Of a stretch of 64,000 nt of DNA, positions 38,336-47,992 are shown in pieces. Source of the DNA: CAYVGO01 sp964450725 (GTDB taxonomy: Bacteria; Bacteroidota; Bacteroidia; Bacteroidales; UBA932); NCBI GenBank assembly GCA_964450725.1, contig CAYVGO010000005.1, positions 9,961 through 73,960 of the forward strand, read 5' to 3'. Position 1 is the stretch's first letter. The number at the start of each line of letters is the position of its first letter. The notes under the pieces were generated by a model that was given only the letters and a program-made list of their open reading frames with translations, ran no database searches and had not been told where the DNA came from. Both the position numbers and the translations under genes were made by a program.

Positions 38336-41311
38336 CTAAAAGCCAAAAGTAAGATTGAGCGAATAAATTCGGGGACGAGGATAAATATCACTATCGTATC
38401 CGCTCGATACTTCGGGGTCAACACCTTGATACTTGGTCACTACAAAAACATTTTGTACCAATGCTCCTACCTTCAGAGAGAAGTATTTTGCCAATTGACC
38501 GAAGTCGTAAGAAAGAGAGAGATTTTCCATTTTAAGGAAAGAGGCATTTTCAAGATAATAGTCTGTAAGAATTTGTTGATTCACAAAACCGCTATTGACA
38601 AAGTCGGCAGATACATTATTCAAAATCCCCGGCAAATACATCACATCTGCCAACGAAGAAGCACGTTGTGCGTTGTAAACATAGTTGCCGACATTGGCAC
38701 GTAAAACTGCAGAGAGTGTCAGTTTCTTCCATGAAACGGAAGTATTGATACCGAAAATAAAGTCGGGCATGGGTTTTTGGGTACGGTAAAAATCAGCATT
38801 AGTGAATTGTCCGTCCTTATTGAGGTCGGCAAACATTCCCTCAACAGGTCTGCCGTTTTGGTCATAGACTTGCTTTTTGAGATAAAACATATAGGGTGCA
38901 TAACCCTCTGTTAAGATTTGTAGCGTACTTCCTCCAACAGACGAGACTACGGGTCCTGCTTGTAAGCCCGGGTCTTGAGCCAGTTTTAATGATGTAATCT
39001 GCTGTTGCTGATATGTGGCATTGACTCCCAACGACCAATTCCAATCTTTTGTAGCAATGATAATACCGTTTAAGGCAAGTTCTATTCCTTGACTGGTAAG
39101 ACTACCGACGTTGGTGGTTATTTTGTTGGTAATATTTGATCCGGCAGGGGCTGTTACAGTAGCAATCAGATTGGTAGTAGAGCGATAATAATAATCTAAA
39201 CTACCGGTCAAGCGGTAATCTAAGAATGCGAAATCAAGACCGGCGTTATAGGCATTGGTAGTTTCCCATCGTAAATTGGCATCATAAGAAGCGGGTACGT
39301 ATCCGGGATAAAAATTATTACCAAACTGGTAAGCATGTTGTTGGTCTCCGACATTATATATTCCGAGATAACCGTAATTTCCAATACCGTCTTGCTGTCC
39401 TGTTACCCCCCACCCTACACGCAGTTTTAGGTCATTCAAAGGCTTTACATCTTTGAGAAAACTTTCATTCTTGATGTTCCAAGCGGCAGCTACCGAAGGG
39501 AAAATACCCCAGCGATTTTCCGGCGCAAAACGTGAAGTACCGTCAGTACGCAAAGTTGCCGTAATCATATAACGACCGTCGTAACTATAATTGACACGTC
39601 CGTAAAATGATAATAACACATGACGCTGATAATCTCCAATACCGACATAAGTTGTATCTACTTTATCGGGAGTCATTGTCCGTACGTTCTTAACAGTAGA
39701 AATCCAATCTTGATAATCATAACCCAATGTTACATCGACGGTACTTTTGATACTTTCAATTTCTTTATTGTAATTCAAATATGCCGAGAGTAGTTTGTTG
39801 GTATTGGTTTGTGATTGAGTACTCAAATACCCTTTTTGGTCTGTAGTAAAAAATGCGGGAGCCGCTTGAGGATAGACCACATCTATACGATTTCCGCGAG
39901 CACCGTCAAATCCTAAGGTCAGATGAGCCCGCAATTCGGGCAAAAAGTGCATCTTGTAATCAATATCAAAATTCCCGATTAATCGGTCAATATCACCGGT
40001 ATGTTTTTCTTGCGTAGGGTCAAGAATGGCTAAAGGGTTATAGGGTTGTACGGAGTTAATGGGTTTACCGTTATTATCTAAGAATTGGGTATATCCGCCA
40101 TAAACCTCATTATTGCCGGAGTAAATCGGTAACGTAGGATTAAAAATACGGGCAAACCCTATGGCTTGTGTATTGGCATAACGATTTTGATTGATAGCAC
40201 CTTTCAGGTTGAGTGTAAGTTTAAGATGATTTTGGAAAAACGAAGGTGAAAGTTGGAGATTGCCCGTATATCGCTGATAGTTGTCGCTTTTTAAAATTCC
40301 GTCTTGGTACATATAACCCAGCGATACCCGAAAGGGTAACACTTTGGCAATATTGCCCGAAACACTTACATTGTTATCTGTTCCTGCGGCAGGGCGAAAA
40401 ATCTCTTTGTTCCAATCTGTCCATGTATCTCCCAAGGCATTTTCATAAGAAGTACCATCTAAAGTCCCTCTCTGCCGAACGGCTTGACGGAATTGGCTTT
40501 CGTCAAGCATTTTGGGTATACGTGTTTTAGTTTGCAATGATGTATTGGTCGAGAAAATAACCTTCAGTCTTTCATTCTCTCGGGCACGTTTGGTGGTAAT
40601 CAATACTACTCCGTTGGAAGCCCGAGAACCGTAAATAGCCGTTGATGAAGCATCTTTAAGAATTGTCATGTTTTCAATGTCATTGGGGTTAATCAATGAA
40701 AGAAAGTTACCTGAACCGGTAATTCCTCCGGTTTCTAACGGTACGCCATCAACAACAATCAATGGGTCATTGCTGGCATTGAGTGAGGCTCCGCCACGGA
40801 TACGAATAGAGGGACCCGATGTCGGGGATCCGTTACCTTGTAAAATCTGTACTCCGGCAACCTTACCGTTGAGCAATTCAGCCGGAGAACTGAGTAACCC
40901 CGGATTAAAATCTTTGGCCGTTACACTGCTGACAGAGCCGGTCAAATCTTTTTTACGGGCAGTACCATACCCTACTACCACCACATCATCTAACATTGCT
41001 GCAGTGGGTGCAAGTAAAATAACCATATTGTTTTCAGGCTTTATCTCCTGTTTTTCATACCCTAAGTAATCTATCACAAGGATTGCTCCTGTTGGTACTT
41101 GTAAGGAAAAGTTTCCGTTAACGTCTGCCACCACACCCACAGTAGTTCCTTTAATAATAACACTTGCTCCGACAAGAGATTCTCCCGTAGAAGCATCTTT
41201 GATTATTCCACTGACCGAAATATTTTGGGCTATTGCCCATTGTGAGCAAAGCAGTAATAATAAAATGAACTGCCACTCACGTTTAAACTTACATAAATGA
41301 TAGATTTTCAT
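38336..41311 (-). CDS. SusC-family TonB-dependent outer-membrane transporter
   Basis: The 991-residue protein has a signal peptide to about residue 29. A carboxypeptidase-regulatory-like domain (VSGIIKDASTGESLVGASVIIKGTT) is followed by a TonB-box-like segment DDVVVVGYG and a plug domain (PAELLNGKVAGVQI, RIRGGASLNASNDPLIVVDGVP). A 22-strand barrel ends in the terminal aromatic GF. It imports oligosaccharides across the outer membrane using TonB energy, together with the SusD encoded 25 bp downstream. Confidence 0.95.
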   Translation of the reverse strand: MKIYHLCKFKREWQFILLLLLCSQWAIAQNISVSGIIKDASTGESLVGASVIIKGTTVGVVADVNGNFSLQVPTGAILVIDYLGYEKQEIKPENNMVILLAPTAAMLDDVVVVGYGTARKKDLTGSVSSVTAKDFNPGLLSSPAELLNGKVAGVQILQGNGSPTSGPSIRIRGGASLNASNDPLIVVDGVPLETGGITGSGNFLSLINPNDIENMTILKDASSTAIYGSRASNGVVLITTKRARENERLKVIFSTNTSLQTKTRIPKMLDESQFRQAVRQRGTLDGTSYENALGDTWTDWNKEIFRPAAGTDNNVSVSGNIAKVLPFRVSLGYMYQDGILKSDNYQRYTGNLQLSPSFFQNHLKLTLNLKGAINQNRYANTQAIGFARIFNPTLPIYSGNNEVYGGYTQFLDNNGKPINSVQPYNPLAILDPTQEKHTGDIDRLIGNFDIDYKMHFLPELRAHLTLGFDGARGNRIDVVYPQAAPAFFTTDQKGYLSTQSQTNTNKLLSAYLNYNKEIESIKSTVDVTLGYDYQDWISTVKNVRTMTPDKVDTTYVGIGDYQRHVLLSFYGRVNYSYDGRYMITATLRTDGTSRFAPENRWGIFPSVAAAWNIKNESFLKDVKPLNDLKLRVGWGVTGQQDGIGNYGYLGIYNVGDQQHAYQFGNNFYPGYVPASYDANLRWETTNAYNAGLDFAFLDYRLTGSLDYYYRSTTNLIATVTAPAGSNITNKITTNVGSLTSQGIELALNGIIIATKDWNWSLGVNATYQQQQITSLKLAQDPGLQAGPVVSSVGGSTLQILTEGYAPYMFYLKKQVYDQNGRPVEGMFADLNKDGQFTNADFYRTQKPMPDFIFGINTSVSWKKLTLSAVLRANVGNYVYNAQRASSLADVMYLPGILNNVSADFVNSGFVNQQILTDYYLENASFLKMENLSLSYDFGQLAKYFSLKVGALVQNVFVVTKYQGVDPEVSSGYDSDIYPRPRIYSLNLTFGF

Positions 41312-41361
41312 AGATTAAATAATTTTATAGTTTGATAATAACTTTCTTGTAAGGTCAAGGG

Positions 41362-41381
41362 AAAAAGCCTTTCCGGCTCTT
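41362..41381 (-). terminator. Weak hairpin with U-run between the GH53 gene and susC
   Basis: On the minus strand AAGAGCC pairs with GGCTTTT (one G-U pair, 5-nt loop) and a further T follows. It may partly separate GH53 expression from susCD. The 173-bp spacer could also hold a susC promoter, but I see no clear consensus. Confidence 0.4.
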
Positions 41382-41484
41382 GGTGTATTATATTCTTGCA
41401 TCGATAATTATTTCCTACTGAGGGTAAAATTCATTGCATTGTAAGGATATCTCAATCATCCCTTTACCGTTCATCCTTTTCTCA

Positions 41485-42549
41485 TTACTGAAAAGCATCT
41501 AATGCTTGCAGGGGTTTTCCGTCATCTCCCCAACATCCTAAAGCATAACCCTTACTCCATGTGCGCGGAGCCTCAGGTTCCCAGTAAAATACTCCGAGTG
41601 CATCGCTGCTTTGTGCTGTTGTGAGTAAATCTCCTAACATCTGATAAACATCATTGTTATATTTATCAGCCTCTCCTCCTGTTTCAACAATCATTACAGG
41701 TTTTCCAAAGCGTTGAGGTAAATCGGTGATATTGGTTTTAAGTTGTTCTAGCGACGGTTTGTAATCCTTGTGTCCGGCAGGGTCAAGCCAGTAAGGATAA
41801 TATGATAGTCCGATAACGTCATACTGTACATTGTGATTTTTGATACCTGCAAAGAACCATTGTGATAATGTAGCATCATTTCCTTTGTCAATGTGTATAA
41901 TGACCTTGATGTTACTGTCAACATCTTTGACGGCTTTCGAGCCGCTGTTGAGAAGTTGAGCCAAAGGAGCAAAATTATTATTGACTATTTTTCCGAGTGG
42001 CCATAACATACCGCCGGGAATTTCGTTACCAATCTGCACCCATTCCGGAGTAATCCCTATACTTTTGAGAGTATCCAATACATGCTTAGTGTAATCGTAA
42101 ACGGCAGTTTTAAGTTGTGATAAGTCGTGGTTTTTCCATGCTGTAGGGAGATTTTGTTTGGCGGGATCTGCCCAAGAGTCACTGTAGTGAAAGTTAAGCA
42201 TTATGCGGAAACCTTTTTCTTTTGCTCTTAAACACATTTGTGCTACTTCTTGGGTAGAACAATGTCCGCTTTGGGGGTCGCTTGAGGGTTTATAAAACAG
42301 TCTGAACCGTAAACTGTTGAACCCTTTATTTTTGAGAATATCCAAACAGTCTGAAGGTTTATTGTTACTGTCTTTAAAGATAAATCCTGTGGCTTCCATT
42401 TGCTGTAACCAACCTACATCTGCACCTTTGGCAAAGGCCGAAGGTTTCTCCGGTTCGGGGTTATTGTGGGTATTTGCTTTACTGTTACAGTTTAAAAAGA
42501 GGATGATACAACCCAATAATGATGATAAATAGAATAAATAGTTTTTCAT
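41485..42549 (-). CDS. Arabinogalactan endo-beta-1,4-galactanase (GH53) lipoprotein
   Basis: The 354-residue enzyme has a lipoprotein signal (LFLNC, Cys21), so it is probably attached to the outer membrane. The GH53 signature is clear: KGADVGWLQQME, NSLRFRLFYKP, and LNFHYSDSWADPAKQ. The acid/base is Glu176 in QIGNEIPGG and the nucleophile is Glu289 in VMIVETGG. It cuts beta-1,4-galactan, for example the galactan side chains of pectic rhamnogalacturonan I, into oligosaccharides for the SusCD system. It is the first gene of the locus, divergent from the hybrid two-component regulator. Confidence 0.93.
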   Translation of the reverse strand: MKNYLFYLSSLLGCIILFLNCNSKANTHNNPEPEKPSAFAKGADVGWLQQMEATGFIFKDSNNKPSDCLDILKNKGFNSLRFRLFYKPSSDPQSGHCSTQEVAQMCLRAKEKGFRIMLNFHYSDSWADPAKQNLPTAWKNHDLSQLKTAVYDYTKHVLDTLKSIGITPEWVQIGNEIPGGMLWPLGKIVNNNFAPLAQLLNSGSKAVKDVDSNIKVIIHIDKGNDATLSQWFFAGIKNHNVQYDVIGLSYYPYWLDPAGHKDYKPSLEQLKTNITDLPQRFGKPVMIVETGGEADKYNNDVYQMLGDLLTTAQSSDALGVFYWEPEAPRTWSKGYALGCWGDDGKPLQALDAFQ

Positions 42550-42589
42550 AGTGTGTATTGATTAAGATGAAATATATGATTCAGAAACT

Positions 42590-42597
42590 CAAAATTA
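42590..42597 (-). promoter_or_regulatory. -7 box (TAATTTTG) of the GH53-led operon
   Basis: An exact TAnnTTTG match on the minus strand, 40 bp upstream of the GH53 ATG. A TTTG lies 23 bp further upstream, longer than the usual 18-21 bp spacing, which would suit an activator-dependent promoter. Confidence 0.5.
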
Positions 42598-42641
42598 ATG
42601 TTGCAAACATATAATCTTTACAAATAAGTTATCAATAATAA

Positions 42642-42676
42642 TTGGACAAATAGCGACAATATTTGGACATTTGACA
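42642..42676. promoter_or_regulatory. Phased GACA repeats, candidate operator of the hybrid two-component regulator
   Basis: TTGGACA occurs at 42642-42648 and again at 42663-42669, exactly 21 bp apart (two helical turns). AGCGACA lies between at 42652-42658, and TTTGACA follows at 42670-42676. A direct repeat on one face of the helix suits an AraC-type dimer. It lies between the two divergent promoters. Confidence 0.45.
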
Positions 42677-42696
42677 TTATTTTGAAAATTATATCC

Positions 42697-42704
42697 TAAA
42701 TTTG
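42697..42704 (+). promoter_or_regulatory. -7 box (TAAATTTG) of the hybrid two-component gene
   Basis: An exact TAnnTTTG match, 21 bp before the ATG at 42726. Confidence 0.5.
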
Positions 42705-42725
42705 AAAATAAATCTTTGATATATT

Positions 42726-45700
42726 ATGCGCCGATTCATTGTTTTTACAATATTTGTTCTAACTCTTGATTCTCTTCTGGCACTTCCTGTCAATAAACAA
42801 AGAAAGTTTGAGAACTATTTTAGTGCAATGCAACAAATCAATGCCTTTTTTCAAGATAAAAAAGGTCAAATATGGTGTTCTACCACTGACGGATTATTAC
42901 TTTTTGACGGACAATCTTTTGTCAAACAAACTTCTTTCACATCTAAAGGATTAGATGCTTTTACGGTCTATTGCTTAATTCAGCAGTCTGACAGTCTGTT
43001 TTTATTAGGAACAAGTAACGGATTGGTAATCTTTGATGCTGTGCATAATCATTACAAACAAATTAATTTTACTGAACGCTTTGACATTCGTTCTCTTTGT
43101 TCACTTGCAGACAATACTTTACTTTTGGGGACAATGTCGGGATTATTTCGTATCAATTTAACCACAGAAACGATTATTCCATTCCCTGAAACAAAAAATC
43201 AAATTATTCATGCCATACATGCTCTTTCTGAAGATAAAATTTTAGTAGGAGGTTATCAGCAACTTTTTATGGTTAAGATAGAAAGGAGTCAAACATACTC
43301 TATTGCTCAAATCAACCTGCCCAATAGCCAAAATGGTTTGGTTTTATCGATGATGTATGATAAAAATTCTGACAATATATTGATTGGAACAGAGGGTAGT
43401 TTATTAAAAATGAGTGTCAAAAGCCATAAAATTAGCTCTATTAACAAGTTAAACAACAATTCTATTAAGGCCATTCTTGTTACCCAAGATAATCATTGGT
43501 GGTTAGGTTCAGATAACGGACTTTATATTTATAATCCGGCAGATAATAGTATTGAACACCTTCTACATCGCTTTAATTTCTCTCAATCTTTGATAGACAA
43601 TGTTGTCTGGTCAATATTTCAGGATAAAGATAACAATATCTGGTTAGGTACAGACAGCGGTATTTCACTCTATAGGCACTCCCCCATCTTTACCACTTAC
43701 TATTGGAATGAGTTGGCAGAAACCGGAGAAGGTAATCGTATATCTTCTATTTTTTATGATAGTTTTAATAACCTTTGGCTTGGAGGTTCTAACGGTTTGT
43801 GCTGTTATAACTTTAGTAACGGTCAATCTCGGCTTTTTAAAATGAAAGAGAGTCAAGATTTAATTGCTCATAATCATATTCGCTATTGTTTTGAAGATAG
43901 AGACAGAAACTTTTGGATGGCTTCTGACGGAGGATTAAGTTTTTATGATCGGACAAATCATCGCTTTATTCGCTTTTCTATTTGTGATTCATCGCAGACT
44001 CGGCATATTGACTGGCTCTACCATATTACCGAAGACAATGAAGGATTTTTATGGTTGACCACTTATCAACACGGAGTGTTTAAAGTCAATAAAAAGAATT
44101 TACTTACCCAAAAATCTTCACCTTATATTGCCGATAATAATTGGCACAAAGGGACATCTCCAGAAAATTTATCGCTGAGCAGAATACAAAATGCAACACT
44201 TGACAAAAAGGGAAATCTATGGGTGGCAACCACAAAAGATGGTGTAAATCAAATTAACAGACTTACGGGAAAGATTACAAGATTCAATAACTCAAGAGGA
44301 GATGTTATCATTCCTTCTAATGAAATTTTTTATATTTTATGTGATATGAACGGAAAAATATGGTTAGGAATGAATGGTCAGATTGTTGTATTAGATCCGG
44401 AAACGTATCAGATAAAATCACTTTCTAACCCTTTTTTCAAGAATAAAAGCATCATTTCAATGACCGAAGAGGGTGAAAGAATTTGGTGTGCCACACCTCA
44501 AGACATATTTTACATAGAAAAAAAATCACAACATATCTTCCCTTTATTATTGGAAAAAGGTTATTTCAATTCAATTTATTATGATACTGAAAAACATGAT
44601 ATTTGGGTAGGTGGTAACGATAAATGCTTGGTTTTTAATCCTACAGATGCCGTAAATTTCAATAATGATGAACATACTCCCGTTCTGACTTCACTATATA
44701 TCAACGAACAGCCTGTGATTGTCGGAGAGTCATATAACAGTCATACCATTCTTAAGCAAAGTTTATTGTACACCCGACAAATAAATCTGACACATCAACA
44801 AAACAATGTAAGTTTTGTACTTTCTCCTTCATTTTACTCAGATTTACCATATCAGCCCTATCAGTACAGACTTGAAGGTTTAGATAACCAATGGCGTACT
44901 ATCAATAAATTGCCTGTAAAACTCACTTTTTCTAATTTAAATCCGGGAGAATATACATTAATCATCAAACAACATAATAATCTGCCGGCAAAAAAAGATT
45001 ACTCTTATCAACTGAATATTCTTATTAACAATGCTTGGTATTGGTCAATCACCGCCAGAACTATTTATTTAATCCTTTTCGTTGCTTTTATCATTTGGGT
45101 TTACAATTATTTCCGAATACGTTATCAGATGCGTATAGAAAAAATAAATCGACAAAAGATTGAAGAACTGACAGATTTGAAAATCAAATTTTTGACTAAC
45201 GTTTCTCATGAATTTAAAACTCCTTTAAGTCTGATTATTTCACCTGTAAATCAACTCATACACGAAGTTAAAAATCATGCAGTCAAACAAACGCTATCAT
45301 TAGTACATCATAACGCGTTGCAACTGAATGCTCTCTTACATCGGTTGCTTGATTTCAACAATTCTTCACTTCCAGAGAACAGTTTGACTTGCTGCAAATT
45401 AGAAATCGTAGAGTTTTGTCGAGGTATTTTGGGTATGTACCAAGACAGTTATCCTCAATTAAACTTCCATTTTCACACAGAAACTACAACACTCTACCTT
45501 TATGCAGATATTGTAAAAATAGAATCAATTCTCAACAATTTACTCTCCAATGCCTGTAAGTTTACACCTCAAAATGGCTCTATCACACTATCTGTCAATC
45601 AATCGGATAATGATGTAGTGATTATCATTACAGATACGGGAGCCGGTATTCCTGAAAAGGATATTGAACATGTATTTGAACGTTTTTATCAATCTGACGC

Positions 45701-46658
45701 ACACCGTCAAATCAATCATCAAGGTTCCGGCATTGGGTTATCGTTAGTCAAACAATATGTTGAACTGCATGGCGGTAAAATTACGGTTGAGAGTAAAGAA
45801 AATAAAGGGTCAACATTCAAGGTTATTATTCCGGTCAAAGAATCTTCTCTCGCTGTAATGGAAACTAAAAAAATCAGCAAAGAAAGAAGTAGTAAATATA
45901 CTGTGCTTATTGTTGAAGACAATGTAGATATTTCAAATTATATTGAACAACAATTGTCAGATTTTCACTGTATTATTGCACACAATGGAAAAATTGCAAT
46001 AGAAAAAGCATTAGTAGAAAATCCTGATTTGATTATTTCTGATGTTATGATGCCTTTTGTTGATGGACTAACAATGAGCAAAATTCTCAAAGAAAACATA
46101 CACACTGCCACCATTCCCATTATTTTATTGACGGCAAAAACTGACCCCAAAACAGAACAAGAGGCTTATAAAATAGGAGTAGAACTCTTTATTTCAAAGC
46201 CTTTTGATATTAAACTTCTTCAAGAGCGGATGATTGCCATATTGCAAAAACAAGAGAATCTTCTGTCTAAAATCAAACAATCTGTAATCATAGAAAAACC
46301 TATTAACGTTGAAGAACTCACGTCTGAAAACGAACGCTTTTTAGATAAAATCACCTCAATCATTGAAAAAAATCTTGATAATGATGACCTTAATGTAGAA
46401 CACCTTTCAAAAATATCAGGTATCAGCAAAAAACAGATTTATCGTCGTATTAAACAATTGACCGGAAAAAATACGATTGAATATATTACCTCTATTCGAA
46501 TGAAGAAAGCGGCTCTGCTCTTAAAACAAAATAAATTTACTATTTCAGAAGTCATGTATATGGTCGGCTTTTCTTCACATTCTTATTTTGCTAAATGTTT
46601 TTCAGAGCATTACCAAAAAACGCCTACAGAATATAGTAAACAACCCTTTGACAGGTAA
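42726..46658 (+). CDS. Hybrid two-component system sensor/regulator (HTCS)
   Basis: The 1310-residue protein combines a full phosphorelay in one chain. It has a signal peptide (about 1-19), a periplasmic double propeller of Reg_prop repeats (for example IFQDKDNNIWLGTDSGISLY) to about residue 690, a Y_Y_Y Ig-like domain, and one transmembrane helix near 780-800. HisKA follows with His828 in NVSHEFKTPL, then HATPase with NNLLSNACKFTP and GSGIGLSLVKQ, a receiver with Asp1106 in IISDVMMP, and a C-terminal AraC helix-turn-helix. Such regulators sense oligosaccharide in the periplasm and activate the adjacent locus. Its divergence from the GH53-susCD operon makes galactan oligosaccharides the likely ligand. 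Confidence 0.95.
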   Translation: MRRFIVFTIFVLTLDSLLALPVNKQRKFENYFSAMQQINAFFQDKKGQIWCSTTDGLLLFDGQSFVKQTSFTSKGLDAFTVYCLIQQSDSLFLLGTSNGLVIFDAVHNHYKQINFTERFDIRSLCSLADNTLLLGTMSGLFRINLTTETIIPFPETKNQIIHAIHALSEDKILVGGYQQLFMVKIERSQTYSIAQINLPNSQNGLVLSMMYDKNSDNILIGTEGSLLKMSVKSHKISSINKLNNNSIKAILVTQDNHWWLGSDNGLYIYNPADNSIEHLLHRFNFSQSLIDNVVWSIFQDKDNNIWLGTDSGISLYRHSPIFTTYYWNELAETGEGNRISSIFYDSFNNLWLGGSNGLCCYNFSNGQSRLFKMKESQDLIAHNHIRYCFEDRDRNFWMASDGGLSFYDRTNHRFIRFSICDSSQTRHIDWLYHITEDNEGFLWLTTYQHGVFKVNKKNLLTQKSSPYIADNNWHKGTSPENLSLSRIQNATLDKKGNLWVATTKDGVNQINRLTGKITRFNNSRGDVIIPSNEIFYILCDMNGKIWLGMNGQIVVLDPETYQIKSLSNPFFKNKSIISMTEEGERIWCATPQDIFYIEKKSQHIFPLLLEKGYFNSIYYDTEKHDIWVGGNDKCLVFNPTDAVNFNNDEHTPVLTSLYINEQPVIVGESYNSHTILKQSLLYTRQINLTHQQNNVSFVLSPSFYSDLPYQPYQYRLEGLDNQWRTINKLPVKLTFSNLNPGEYTLIIKQHNNLPAKKDYSYQLNILINNAWYWSITARTIYLILFVAFIIWVYNYFRIRYQMRIEKINRQKIEELTDLKIKFLTNVSHEFKTPLSLIISPVNQLIHEVKNHAVKQTLSLVHHNALQLNALLHRLLDFNNSSLPENSLTCCKLEIVEFCRGILGMYQDSYPQLNFHFHTETTTLYLYADIVKIESILNNLLSNACKFTPQNGSITLSVNQSDNDVVIIITDTGAGIPEKDIEHVFERFYQSDAHRQINHQGSGIGLSLVKQYVELHGGKITVESKENKGSTFKVIIPVKESSLAVMETKKISKERSSKYTVLIVEDNVDISNYIEQQLSDFHCIIAHNGKIAIEKALVENPDLIISDVMMPFVDGLTMSKILKENIHTATIPIILLTAKTDPKTEQEAYKIGVELFISKPFDIKLLQERMIAILQKQENLLSKIKQSVIIEKPINVEELTSENERFLDKITSIIEKNLDNDDLNVEHLSKISGISKKQIYRRIKQLTGKNTIEYITSIRMKKAALLLKQNKFTISEVMYMVGFSSHSYFAKCFSEHYQKTPTEYSKQPFDR

Positions 46659-46919
46659 TTTCCACTTTTCAAATCTTTCAATAAAATCAAGAATCTAAGA
46701 ATCGTTGACTGAATCAACGAAAATAGTCGATGTTTTACATTTGAAATCTTGATAAATAGATTTTCAATGAGATTGATATTCGATTTATAAAATATATTAT
46801 TTCCTGACTCTGTGAGTCAAATTTATAATTATTCCAAAATTTTGACGAACTTTGCAGGATAAGCATGGACTATACTCTGCTTCATGTTGAATTATGTAAA
46901 ACATTTAATCCAAATTATT
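46659..46919. other. Intergenic region between the HTCS and PHP genes
   Basis: The 261-bp gap holds a 7-bp hairpin TCGTTGA-CTGAA-TCAACGA (46702-46720) without a U-run, which may be a weak terminator for the HTCS gene. There is also a short palindrome TGACTC-TGT-GAGTCA at 46805-46819, upstream of the PHP gene. No promoter fits the full consensus. Confidence 0.35.
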
Positions 46920-47990
46920 ATGAAACGTAATCTTTTTTTGTTCACTTTGCTTTTTACAATGTGTACTATTCTTTCTGCACAATTACAAAACAGTGATGTT
47001 TGGGAATTTCCTGAAATGAAGAAAAATCAATACCGCCGGTTAATATCAATTCCTGACGTTAATGGTTTTAAGGTCGTTAAATGTGACTTTCATGTACATA
47101 CTTTTTTTTCTGATGGTGATGTAAGTCCGGTGTTAAGAGTTGAAGAAGCTTGGACAGACGGATTAGATGCTATTGCCATTACCGACCATTTGGAATATAA
47201 AAAATATAAAGAAATTGTACGTGCGGATGATAATGAATCATACAAATTGGCTCAAAAACGTGCACAAAATATTGGTCTTACATTAATTAAAGGAACTGAA
47301 ATTACAAAATCAAAACCTTTTGGGCACATGAACGCACTTTTTATTCAAGATGCCAATATTATTCAAAATCCGGACGGAGCAAAAGCAATGGAGGCAGCAT
47401 TGACGCAAGGTGCATTCATTTTATGGAATCACCCAGGGTGGCCTAATGATACTTCAACACTTTATCCCATGCACCAACAGTGGTTGAGCGACAAAAAAAT
47501 ACATGGCGTAGAAGTATTTAATGATACGGAAATGTATCACAAAGCAATAGAATGGTGTAATAAATATAACATCGCTATTATTGGAAATACGGATATTCAC
47601 GGTATTATAAAAATGGAATACGGAGAAGCATTACGACCAATGACTTTAGTCTTTGCAAAAAGTACATCCTCTGAAGATATTCGTGAAGCAATGTTTGCTC
47701 AACGTACGGCAGCATTTTTCAACAATCAACTGGTCGGACAAAAAACATGGATGCAGCAACTGGTTTTATCATCATTACAAGTAAAACGTATTGAAAAATC
47801 TATTCAAATAACGAATATTTCTGACATCCCTTTCCAAATCAAAAATGGCAAACGATTGATTTTCTTACCTGCAAGAACAACAACACAAACATCTATAGAC
47901 AGTAATCAACCTTTAACTTTTGTCAATGTGTGGATTGGTGAGTTTCAGAACCTTACTTTACCTGTTTCAGAAATAACAGAACAAAAATAA
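46920..47990 (+). CDS. Exported PHP-domain phosphoesterase (Sb-PDE-like)
   Basis: The 356-residue protein begins with a signal peptide (MKRNLFLFTLLFTMC...LSAQ). The ATG at 46920 is chosen over an in-frame codon 36 bp upstream because only this start gives a proper signal peptide. The PHP metal-binding motifs are CDFHVHTFFSDGDV, IAITDHLEY, NHPGW and GNTDIHG, which would coordinate a multinuclear metal site. It resembles Bacteroidota secreted phosphodiesterases annotated as Sb-PDE-like. Its stop is 2 bp before the next gene, so the two are coexpressed. The substrate is unknown. Confidence 0.82.
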   Translation: MKRNLFLFTLLFTMCTILSAQLQNSDVWEFPEMKKNQYRRLISIPDVNGFKVVKCDFHVHTFFSDGDVSPVLRVEEAWTDGLDAIAITDHLEYKKYKEIVRADDNESYKLAQKRAQNIGLTLIKGTEITKSKPFGHMNALFIQDANIIQNPDGAKAMEAALTQGAFILWNHPGWPNDTSTLYPMHQQWLSDKKIHGVEVFNDTEMYHKAIEWCNKYNIAIIGNTDIHGIIKMEYGEALRPMTLVFAKSTSSEDIREAMFAQRTAAFFNNQLVGQKTWMQQLVLSSLQVKRIEKSIQITNISDIPFQIKNGKRLIFLPARTTTQTSIDSNQPLTFVNVWIGEFQNLTLPVSEITEQK

Positions 47991-47992
47991 TC

